Shown here piece by piece: positions 21,160 through 26,852 of a DNA stretch of 26,852 nucleotides (its first letter is position 1; each line of letters opens with the position of its first letter). The DNA lies in IMG/VR virus record IMGVR_UViG_3300037584_002685, positions 1 to 26,852 of that record; one strand, written 5' to 3'. This stretch comes from a virus. The notes beneath the pieces are model-generated. The model did not search any database. It was not told the DNA's origin and saw only the letters and a list, made by a program, of their open reading frames with translations. The position numbers were made by a program, and so were the translations under genes.

Positions 21160-23111
21160 TATGTAACTCCCATTCTTCCTCTATTATTCATTGCATTATT
21201 GATAATAGAAGTTATTAAACCTTTTCTTGATGCAAGCAATTCATCAAAGCCTGCTGCATCTACTGTTGATATATTGAAATTAACTGTAGATCCCATGCTT
21301 TGACCCTGAGCATGATCTATAACAGTTTCTTGGGGATGTAATATAGCTGGGAAACCGCCTTTACCATCTATCCCGCCTGCTCTAGCGCCATTACCTGTAT
21401 AACCACCGCCAGCAAAGCCTTGAATTAAACTATTAAAATTACCATTATCCATTGAAGCTACATCTCTTATTTGTGAAATTGTGCCACCCATAGATGTAAA
21501 CATTCTGTCAATAATTAATTTTTGTACTGCTATTCTAATTAACTCTCTTACAACACTAGTTGCAAAGTCTTTAAAACTAGCTTTACCATTTTCTAAGAAA
21601 TCCATAGTTAGATTGGTTAAACCATCATAAGATTTTTTAAATACACCCTGCATTTCTTCTTGCATTGTTTTTATGTTTGAGTGAAATTTTTTAAAACCAT
21701 CTTCTGCATCTTTTAAAAATTTTTCTAAAGCAGTTAGCGGGGTAAAACCAGTACCATCATCTGCATCAGGATCATTAGGATCGCGCCCTAAAAATATGTC
21801 TAAGATTGATCTTCTTTTTACTTTTTTAATAACTTTATTACTAAGTTCTTCTATTTTATTAGCTGTCTTATTTATTTTTTCGTTTAATTCACTATCTTCA
21901 GGCACAAGATTATCTAGTAATGTTATTTTGGGTAAGTTATCTATTCCCAGCCTGTCTTTTATTTTGTTTGGTAATTTATCTATAACCTTATTAACATTTT
22001 CTATAGCAGTATTAAATATTGTAAAAATAAAGTTGGCTGTACCTCTAAATGCATTTCTAATAGGAAGTATAAAACCATCATTTATTGATTTAAAAAGTTT
22101 TAGAAATCCTAACTTTATTTTTTTTGTAGCTATATTTGCTTCATGGAACATGATCTTAAACCCATGTATTATTTCATCTCTAAAAACATAAAAAGCTGTT
22201 AAAGCTGCAACTGCTCCAATAGCAAAAGCAGTAAATGGATTTGCAAGCGCAAATACACCCATAGCTATAGTTGCTTTGGCTATAGCTGCTGTTAGTAATA
22301 CAACTGCTGGTATTAAGATAAGATCAATACTCACAGCAAATTTGCCAACAATAGCACTTAGTGTTGAAAATCCTTCAGTTCCTTTTTGTATATCTCCAAT
22401 CATAAATTGGAAATTATTACGCAAAGCAACACCAGCTTGCCCTAGCGTCATAGGCATTTTTGATATTTGCTCGTTAGTTTCTTTTGTGCCTTGTATAAGA
22501 ATTGGCATTACAGTTTCGGCAGTAAGTTTACCTGCATGACCAAATTCTCTAAGCTCACCAATAGTCATGTTTAAACCATCGGCTAACATTTTTGTTAGGA
22601 TGGTATTGTTTTCCATAACTGAACGTAATTCATCACCTCTCAATGCACCAGAAGCTAAACCCTGGGCTAACTGTCTAGCTGAGTTATTTGCCTCTTGAGC
22701 ATGTGATCCAGCGATAATAAAGGTATTAGCAACTGTTTGTGTTGCATCAGCTACATCTCTTTGAGTTGCGCCTAAATGCTCTGTAGCTAAAGCTAATCTT
22801 GTATAAAGCATTGCTACAGCATCAAAATCAGACCTAGAATCACTAGCGATTCTACGCATGTTATCCATTGCAATACCAGTCTCAGTAGCGCTACCAGTTA
22901 AGGCGTTCATTCTGTTCTCAACGCCAATCATTACGTTGGCAGCTTCAATAATTTCTCTTGCACTAAAAGCAGCAAGAATAGTATTCCTTAATTGAGCTAC
23001 AACTTGATTTGCTCCGCCTACATTCTTTTTAAAACTATTAACAGCTTTAGCAGATTGGTCATTTCCACTTATGGTAAAGAGTAAATTATTTTTTGCTAAC
23101 CCTGAAAACAT
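21159..23111 (-). CDS. Tail tape-measure protein
   Basis: A 650-aa tape measure that sets tail length; at about 0.15 nm per residue it predicts roughly a 100-nm tail. Residues 60-240 are the TMP_3-type domain (VENRMNALTGSATETGIAMDN, ARQLAQGLASGALRGDELRSVMEN, MPMTLGQAGVALRNNFQFMIGDI). Hydrophobic helices follow at about 255-310 (LILIPAVVLLTAAIAKATI and ANPFTAFAIGAVAALTAF), probably for membrane insertion. The C-terminus has glycine-rich GGGYTGNGARAGGIDGKGGFPAILHPQE, a common tape-measure signature. Its ATG overlaps the stop of the chaperone frameshift product (TAATG), so its translation is coupled to that product. Confidence 0.9.
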   Translation of the reverse strand: MFSGLAKNNLLFTISGNDQSAKAVNSFKKNVGGANQVVAQLRNTILAAFSAREIIEAANVMIGVENRMNALTGSATETGIAMDNMRRIASDSRSDFDAVAMLYTRLALATEHLGATQRDVADATQTVANTFIIAGSHAQEANNSARQLAQGLASGALRGDELRSVMENNTILTKMLADGLNMTIGELREFGHAGKLTAETVMPILIQGTKETNEQISKMPMTLGQAGVALRNNFQFMIGDIQKGTEGFSTLSAIVGKFAVSIDLILIPAVVLLTAAIAKATIAMGVFALANPFTAFAIGAVAALTAFYVFRDEIIHGFKIMFHEANIATKKIKLGFLKLFKSINDGFILPIRNAFRGTANFIFTIFNTAIENVNKVIDKLPNKIKDRLGIDNLPKITLLDNLVPEDSELNEKINKTANKIEELSNKVIKKVKRRSILDIFLGRDPNDPDADDGTGFTPLTALEKFLKDAEDGFKKFHSNIKTMQEEMQGVFKKSYDGLTNLTMDFLENGKASFKDFATSVVRELIRIAVQKLIIDRMFTSMGGTISQIRDVASMDNGNFNSLIQGFAGGGYTGNGARAGGIDGKGGFPAILHPQETVIDHAQGQSMGSTVNFNISTVDAAGFDELLASRKGLITSIINNAMNNRGRMGVT

Positions 23112-23583
23112 TATTTTTCTTCCTTTATTTCAAGATAAGCCAACCAGCCTTGAAACTCCTCTACAGTTATACTTTCAATTTCTGCTAGAGTTTTACCTAG
23201 TTTTTCAGCTAATGCATATTTAATGTAAAGCTGCTTATCTTCTATTACTTTTTTTTAATATCATCCTGCGAAACATTATTCATCACTTCGCTTGATACTC
23301 TTATCAATACGTCTCTATCTACCCTCTCCAATAAGGTCTTCTTATCGGCAATCGTAAATAACTTTTCACCAGACTCGTCTAGTGCTTTATAAATAAGCAC
23401 ATATACAAGCAACTGGACATCATCATCTTTAGCTAGTTTCATAAACTTAGAAGTCTCTGCTAGGGTGATTGGTTTACAGTAAATCACCAATGGATTCTGT
23501 TCATCCTCACCCCACTCAGGGACTTCTATAGTTCTTGTCTCTAATGCATCAAAATGTTTCTTTGCGTTATCTATTGCTGACAT
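23111..23583 (-). CDS. Tail assembly chaperone GT, made by -1 frameshift
   Basis: A 157-aa product made when ribosomes slip by -1 near the end of the 112-aa G frame (23245-23583). The first 112 residues are those of G; after AAA AAG at 23248-23253 the new frame encodes 45 more, starting VIEDKQLYIKYALAEKLGKT and ending in an aromatic EEFQGWLAYLEIKEEK. This is the usual gpT-like tail that binds the tail-tube protein; G covers the tape measure during assembly. The extension has no start codon of its own, lies exactly between the G stop and the tape-measure ATG, and ends in a TAATG overlap. These observations strongly support a frameshift. Confidence 0.85.
23245..23583 (-). CDS. Tail assembly chaperone G
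   Basis: A 112-aa acidic protein beginning MSAIDNAKKHFDALETRTIEV, with an alpha-rich core (ETSKFMKLAKDDDVQLLVYVLIYKALDE and LLERVDRDVLIRVSSEVMNN) and ending in DDIKKK. The helical pattern, size and position between the tail tube and the tape measure fit G-type chaperones. The last codons (ATT AAA AAA AAG TAA) contain the frameshift site, so the unshifted product ends here. A spacing of four bases separates it from the tube gene. Confidence 0.85.
   Translation of the reverse strand: MSAIDNAKKHFDALETRTIEVPEWGEDEQNPLVIYCKPITLAETSKFMKLAKDDDVQLLVYVLIYKALDESGEKLFTIADKKTLLERVDRDVLIRVSSEVMNNVSQDDIKKK
23248..23254 (-). promoter_or_regulatory. Slippery heptamer A AAA AAG
   Basis: The mRNA reads AAA AAA AAG TAA in the zero frame, inside a run of eight A. 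The heptamer A AAA AAG is one of the most efficient bacterial -1 slippery sequences. A weak 5-bp stem (CAGCT/AGCTG) begins about 15 bases downstream; no strong stimulating structure is seen. Confidence 0.85.
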
Positions 23584-23587
23584 TGTT

Positions 23588-23974
23588 CTATGCTGTCGCT
23601 AATGTTAAAGCGCCTGTTCCTTGAACAGAAATACTAGCTTCAACCATTCCATCAAAAGATGCGCTTCTTGTAACACCAGTTACAATAGCTGTACCTGAAT
23701 AATACTTAGCTGTACTTGCAGTTCCTTCTGGATAGAACTTAATAGTTACACTTGTGCCAACAGTTAATGCTATTTGTGCTGTATCTGTTTCATCCCAAAA
23801 AACATCTAAACTTCCTGAGAAGGATGTTAATGATGCTAAATGAGTTCTAGCAGAATCACCCATAGATGTTGTTTCAACTGTATCAGAAGTTTCCTCAACA
23901 GAATAAGACTTAATTTCAGCTATAGCATCTGTTCCAACATGAACAGTACCTTCACTTCCTTTATGTATCGCCAT
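23588..23974 (-). CDS. Major tail-tube protein
   Basis: A 128-aa beta-rich protein starting MAIHKGSEGTVHVGTDAIAEIK. VETTSMGDSARTHLASLTSFSGSLDVFWDETD and GTSVTIKFYPEGTAS, then a GTAIVTGVTRSASFDGMVEASISVQGTG end, are typical of the phage tail-tube fold (phage_tail_2 type). The fold builds hexamer rings around the tape measure. It lies directly before the chaperone gene, as in lambda-like phages. Its start is inside the end of the 53-aa gene (overlap 14 bases). Confidence 0.85.
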   Translation of the reverse strand: MAIHKGSEGTVHVGTDAIAEIKSYSVEETSDTVETTSMGDSARTHLASLTSFSGSLDVFWDETDTAQIALTVGTSVTIKFYPEGTASTAKYYSGTAIVTGVTRSASFDGMVEASISVQGTGALTLATA

Positions 23975-24122
23975 TTTCTTTTACCTCGTTTTTAGTTATT
24001 TTTTTTGAAGAAGATTTTATTGTTTGGGCTGCTTCTTCTTTCCAACCCATATTCATAAATGACTCAACCTTACTAGGGTGTGCATCTATAGAAATATTGC
24101 CATCTGGACTAATCATTTTCAT
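23961..24122 (-). CDS. Small protein between tail terminator and tube genes
   Basis: A 53-aa ORF read by hand, starting MKMISPDGNISIDAHPSKVE with a strong AGGAGAA ribosome site 6 bases before ATG 24122. The pattern ISPDGNISIDAHPSKVESFMNMGWKEE (a short beta motif, then a V-x-x-F-x-x-x-GW segment) recurs in small phage proteins related to the N-terminal FluMu-type domain, where it contacts other virion parts; the tail is lysine-rich. It overlaps the tube gene start by 14 bases. A tail or neck accessory role is inferred. Confidence 0.6.
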   Translation of the reverse strand: MKMISPDGNISIDAHPSKVESFMNMGWKEEAAQTIKSSSKKITKNEVKENGDT

Positions 24123-24135
24123 AATTATTCTCCTA

Positions 24136-24582
24136 TTAAACTGCTACGTCGGGAGCTTGCTCTTTGACGTAATAGTTGGTTAAAAAAATTAGTGAAGCAA
24201 AACATAATGGAGCCTCACCCTCTGCGTTAAAATCAATTTCTGTACTTTGTAAGTAACAGTCTTTTGCTAACCCGCCCAATGTTGGATCAGCAGCTATAGC
24301 CATTTCAACCTCTTTTGCTGAAGTGTCTAAAGTATCATCAAAATTAGATACAGCTTTTACATAAATTTCTACAGCAACAGCTAAATTTCTTGCACTTAAC
24401 CTGTTTGTGCCTATTACAACTGGTTCAGATTCTTCTTCTTTTGTGTATATAAGCAGCGCTGGTGTTCCACCAGTTTCAAGCGGATATACTCTGCTTTGAT
24501 ATACTCTTGTTCCAGTGGTAGTTAAATTGTTAAGAGTAGTACCAAATTTTTCTCTAATTTGCTGTCTTACATGATTTGCCAT
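24136..24582 (-). CDS. Tail terminator-like protein (gpU-like)
   Basis: A 148-aa protein with MANHVRQQIREKFGTTLNNL (helix), a TRVYQSRVYPLETGGTPALLIYTKEEESEPVVI beta unit, then RNLAVAVEIYVKA and a C-terminal DFNAEGEAPLCFASLIFLTNYYV. The alternation of one N-terminal helix and a mixed sheet fits lambda gpU / Gp13-type tail completion proteins, which cap the tube and join it to the head. Order (connectors, this gene, tail tube, chaperone) supports that role. ATG 24582 abuts the previous stop (TAAATG). Confidence 0.7.
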   Translation of the reverse strand: MANHVRQQIREKFGTTLNNLTTTGTRVYQSRVYPLETGGTPALLIYTKEEESEPVVIGTNRLSARNLAVAVEIYVKAVSNFDDTLDTSAKEVEMAIAADPTLGGLAKDCYLQSTEIDFNAEGEAPLCFASLIFLTNYYVKEQAPDVAV

Positions 24583-24939
24583 TTAAAACACCTCCAACTC
24601 TAAAGCTGTAAAACCTGTTCTATCGCTTTGTATGGAAACTACTTTATATGCTTGTGCTGCTTTTAAAGTATTACCATCAACATCTTTTATTGCAGCTACA
24701 GCCATAGTATTTCCATGAGCTATATTTGGTATATCTATACTTCTGCAATATGCAATAGGCTTAGTCGCCTCAACAGCAACGCCTAAAGCATCCTGTTCAA
24801 CATATTCATTATTTAAAATAATATTAATAGTTGTTGAACTGCCGCCGCTATTTGTAAAAACGCATGAAACACCATGACCAAAATTAATATCTAAGTAAGA
24901 AGCCATATCTTCTTCAGTTTCCATTAAATACTGACTCAT
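24583..24939 (-). CDS. Head-tail connector-like protein, paralogue A
   Basis: A 118-aa beta-rich protein starting MSQYLMETEEDMASYLDIN. The stretch TINIILNNEYV... VAVEATKPIAYCRSIDIPNIA ... AVAAIKDVDGNTLKAA ... FTALELEVF aligns without gaps over 82 residues, about 30% identical by eye, with the neighbouring protein at 24939-25340. Small beta proteins between capsid and tail terminator are typically neck or head-tail joining proteins (gpFII-like). The pair therefore probably arose by tandem duplication. The start overlaps the previous stop as TAATG. Confidence 0.65.
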   Translation of the reverse strand: MSQYLMETEEDMASYLDINFGHGVSCVFTNSGGSSTTINIILNNEYVEQDALGVAVEATKPIAYCRSIDIPNIAHGNTMAVAAIKDVDGNTLKAAQAYKVVSIQSDRTGFTALELEVF

Positions 24940-25340
24940 TATTGGGCTTCCAATATTACTGTTACCATTCCAACATTATCAGGGTGTACTTCTTTTATTA
25001 AAAAAGTAGTTTCAGGCGTTAATGTTGTGCCATTGTTGGTTGTTATTGCATTAACAATTAATTTATCTGCTTGTGATATATAAGGAACGTCTGAGCTTTT
25101 AATCATAGCTCTTGGCTGATAACCTTCTACTGCAACTGTATTACCTTGAATATTAAAAAAGTCTTGATCTAAAATAATATTAATACTGTATGCGTCGCCT
25201 GAATCAATATCAAACCAGGTATCAATCAGTCCTGTTCTTTGATCCCATAATATAGATTGAACTTCAAAAAATGTAGCTGTTACTCCACCTATTTGTGAAT
25301 CAACATAAGAGTTAAAATCTGCTGCACTTTCCAAAGCCAT
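24939..25340 (-). CDS. Head-tail connector-like protein, paralogue B
   Basis: A 133-aa relative of the next gene, with MALESAADFNSYVDSQIGG at the N-terminus, FFEVQSILWDQRTGLI as an insert and SINIILDQDFF... VAVEGYQPRAMIKSSDVPYI ... VNAITTNNGTTL ... MVTVILEAQ as the shared core. It is somewhat longer at the N-terminus than its paralogue. The two could be different rings of the neck (for example a stopper and a completion protein) or a decoration pair. ATG 25340 lies two bases after the preceding stop. Role inferred from position and relation. Confidence 0.65.
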   Translation of the reverse strand: MALESAADFNSYVDSQIGGVTATFFEVQSILWDQRTGLIDTWFDIDSGDAYSINIILDQDFFNIQGNTVAVEGYQPRAMIKSSDVPYISQADKLIVNAITTNNGTTLTPETTFLIKEVHPDNVGMVTVILEAQ

Positions 25341-25342
25341 AA

Positions 25343-25558
25343 TTATTTTTTAGCTCTTTTCTTAGGAGCTACAACCTCTGAGGTTTCTAAACCAACGCTT
25401 CTATTAGACTTCTTGGCTTTAGGTTTTTTTGTTGTTTCTTCAGCTTTGTAATAACCTACTAGCTGGTTTCCAATATCTTCGTTTAATTCAACAATATCGC
25501 CAGCATTAACTTTTTGTCCTGCTGCCATAGTGTCTTTTAGTATTAAGTAATTTTTCAT
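25343..25558 (-). CDS. Small protein following capsid gene
   Basis: A 71-aa protein. I chose ATG 25558 (MKNYLILKDTMAAGQ), after a hairpin, rather than the in-frame ATG 25600, which would translate the hairpin itself. It has no clear ribosome site. The N-terminal half (KNYLILKDTMAAGQKVNAGDIVELNEDIGNQLVGYYKAEE) is a beta-type domain common in small phage proteins next to capsid genes; the C-terminus is lysine-rich (KPKAKKSNRS, KKRAKK) and may bind DNA or capsid surfaces. It could be a head-tail or capsid decoration protein; unproven. Confidence 0.6.
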   Translation of the reverse strand: MKNYLILKDTMAAGQKVNAGDIVELNEDIGNQLVGYYKAEETTKKPKAKKSNRSVGLETSEVVAPKKRAKK

Positions 25559-25566
25559 ATTTAAGT

Positions 25567-25586
25567 TGGTGGGGTTTCCCCCACCA
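25567..25586 (-). other. GNRA-tetraloop hairpin after capsid gene
   Basis: TGGTGGGG and CCCCACCA (8 bp) flank the tetraloop GAAA as read on the mRNA strand. It lies 22 bases after the capsid stop and 8 bases before the next ATG. There is no U-run, so it is not a standard terminator. It may stabilise or process the capsid mRNA, or limit translation of the next gene. Confidence 0.7.
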
Positions 25587-25607
25587 TTCCATTTAAGCAT
25601 TAACTAA

Positions 25608-26852
25608 TTAGTCGCTTGATTTACAGAAAGATACCGCATGTCTTACAGCTACATCGCAAGTCTGAAGCGCAACCACTCTGATTGTTCCAGATTTTGAATG
25701 TGTGAAAGGATCAACAGTAATATCAAGTGATCCATAAAGACCAATTAATAAATCTGCAAAGTTACCAAAGTAGTAATCACCAGCAGTAACTTGATTTGAT
25801 CTGATAACATCATAGCCATTAATTTGACCATCACTACCAACTATCATTTGACCAAAGCCACTAGCCTTATCTACAGTTTTTAGGTTACCCCAGTCTGAAG
25901 GTTTAGCAATATACTTTAAGTTACCCTGTAATGCATTATCAGCACTTACAGCCGACTCCATTGCAACTAACTCACCAAAGGTAGGTACAGCAGCAGCAAA
26001 AGTTGTTGTGTTAATACCTGAAGTTGCAGAAATACCAGTAGGTTGTCCTGAAGAACCACTACCAGCTAAAGCACCTAAATCTATTGCAAGAGCAATAGCT
26101 TCAGATAGATCATTTCTTACTAGGTTTTCAACATCTAAGCTAGATTGCTGAAGCATAAGTCTAGTCATTTCAGTATGTCCACCAATTACTTTAGGAGACA
26201 TAGTTACTGAACCAACTGTAAACTCACTCTCAGTACTATTTCCGCCTTCAGTTGCTATCCAAGCAGCAGAAGAAGCAGCAGTTTTCTTAGGTATTACAAC
26301 ATTACCTTGTAATCCTCTAAGCATAGTAGCACCAGCTTGCATTACTGAAGATTTGTTTCTTAATACATCAATAAAATCTCCACCTCTGTAGTCTTGAGCT
26401 ACTAAAGCTGAATCATCTGATGTGTTTAAGTCTCTTTTAACCCATGATCTAAGCATATCTGAAGGCATCATAATACCTTGAGCAGTTTTACCTTGCTGTC
26501 TTGCAGCTTCGTTTGAACATTCAAATTCAAATGCAGCAGCTTCTTGCGCGCGTCTATCTGTTGGGTTTGCTAAAGCGTTGATAGCTCTCACTAGTGAGAA
26601 TTCTCTTACTTCTTTTTCAGTCATTCCAATTTCTGAAGGAGTTTCTAAAGGAGTGTTGTTAGAAATATTTTCTAATAATAAACCTCTAAATTCTTCAACA
26701 GAAACACCATCTTTTATAGCTTGATTAGCTAAATCTCTTTTGTCGTGTCTTGCGCCAAGATCAATGATCTCTTTAGAATTCTTTTGGAATTCTTTTCTAG
26801 CTTCATCCACACTTTGAGTTCTAACTTCATCAAGATTAATTTCTTGTTTTTC
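25608..26852 (-). CDS. Major capsid protein (HK97 fold), 5' partial
   Basis: The frame is open to the window edge, so at least 414 residues are encoded and the true start lies outside. The first visible part (QEINLDEVRTQSVDEARKEF, then LANQAIKDGVSVEEFRGLLLENI) is an amphipathic N-terminal region of the delta-domain or linker type. The rest is the HK97 capsid: MPSDMLRSWVKRDLNTS, GGDFIDVLRNKSSVMQAGATMLRG, VVIPKKTAASSAAWIATEGG, KVIGGHTEMTRLMLQQSSLDV and a GSGSSGQPTGIS loop. The N-terminal text resembles that in proteins where a ClpP-like prohead protease is fused to the capsid, but the protease itself would be off the window. Confidence 0.9.
   Translation of the reverse strand, partial: EKQEINLDEVRTQSVDEARKEFQKNSKEIIDLGARHDKRDLANQAIKDGVSVEEFRGLLLENISNNTPLETPSEIGMTEKEVREFSLVRAINALANPTDRRAQEAAAFEFECSNEAARQQGKTAQGIMMPSDMLRSWVKRDLNTSDDSALVAQDYRGGDFIDVLRNKSSVMQAGATMLRGLQGNVVIPKKTAASSAAWIATEGGNSTESEFTVGSVTMSPKVIGGHTEMTRLMLQQSSLDVENLVRNDLSEAIALAIDLGALAGSGSSGQPTGISATSGINTTTFAAAVPTFGELVAMESAVSADNALQGNLKYIAKPSDWGNLKTVDKASGFGQMIVGSDGQINGYDVIRSNQVTAGDYYFGNFADLLIGLYGSLDITVDPFTHSKSGTIRVVALQTCDVAVRHAVSFCKSSD

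Noticed and set aside
1-26852. tRNA genes
   Set aside because: No cloverleaf with TTC-type T-loop and CCA end was seen in intergenic gaps, though a trained covariance search was not possible.

Overview
The window is part of an AT-rich tailed-phage genome (Caudoviricetes, siphovirus-type morphogenesis). The evidence is an HK97-fold major capsid gene, a tail-tube gene, a G/GT tail-assembly chaperone with a -1 frameshift site, a tape-measure gene, a J-like tail hub and an S74-type tail fibre, followed by holin, lysozyme and phage replication genes. The low GC content, the short coupled genes (TAATG, TGATG and ATGA overlaps), the GTA-type three-helix holin and the small marine-phage families (DUF3310, 'WEGGKGS' protein, DUF7936-like protein) suggest an uncultured marine phage of a low-GC Gram-negative host, perhaps an alphaproteobacterium; the host is inference. 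I recognise no integrase and no CI-like repressor, so nothing argues for lysogeny, but the genome is incomplete: terminase, portal and possibly a polymerase are not in the window.

Layout. Nearly everything is on the minus strand, so transcription runs from right to left. 26852-23588: capsid (5' end off the window), a GNRA-loop hairpin, two adjacent paralogous connector-like genes, a tail terminator-like gene, a 53-aa gene and the tail tube. 23583-17017: G/GT chaperone, tape measure, two tail-tip genes, the J-like hub and a tail-fibre assembly chaperone. 16936-12188: a 1582-aa repetitive fibre ending in a self-cleaving S74 chaperone. 12186-10359: small membrane proteins, holin and a T4-type lysozyme. 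10404-8513: a PD-(D/E)XK protein, a serine-recombinase-like protein lacking its catalytic serine, and a winged-helix protein. 8422-2012: YqaJ exonuclease, a ribbon-helix-helix regulator, a second PD-(D/E)XK nuclease, a protein with an SSB-like C-terminal tip, a Toprim-helicase, and short early proteins. 2002-1100: a 53-aa HTH protein and an outlying tail-completion-like gene. 137-1103: the only plus-strand operon, four coupled small genes of unknown function.

How it fits together. The Toprim-helicase, SSB-like protein, YqaJ exonuclease and PDDEXK_15-type nuclease form a replication/recombination set. A cluster of CCTACACA octamers and a hairpin just downstream of the helicase is a candidate origin. 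A 21-bp sequence occurs exactly twice, once ahead of the plus-strand operon and once ahead of the tail-fibre gene, and its core recurs ahead of the RHH gene; it is the best candidate for a phage-specific promoter or operator.

The most unusual structure is the heptamer TTTGCCT. By eye it occurs 18 times on the plus strand and not on the minus strand. Two tandem arrays of it (15-bp and 17-bp periods) bracket the segment that holds the plus-strand operon and the outlying tail gene. Eight supported genes are too short or too displaced for a simple ORF listing and were translated by hand: seven small genes at 466-621, 1841-2002, 2322-2507, 2467-2619, 6521-6694, 12013-12186 and 23961-24122, and the frameshifted extension at 23111-23248.
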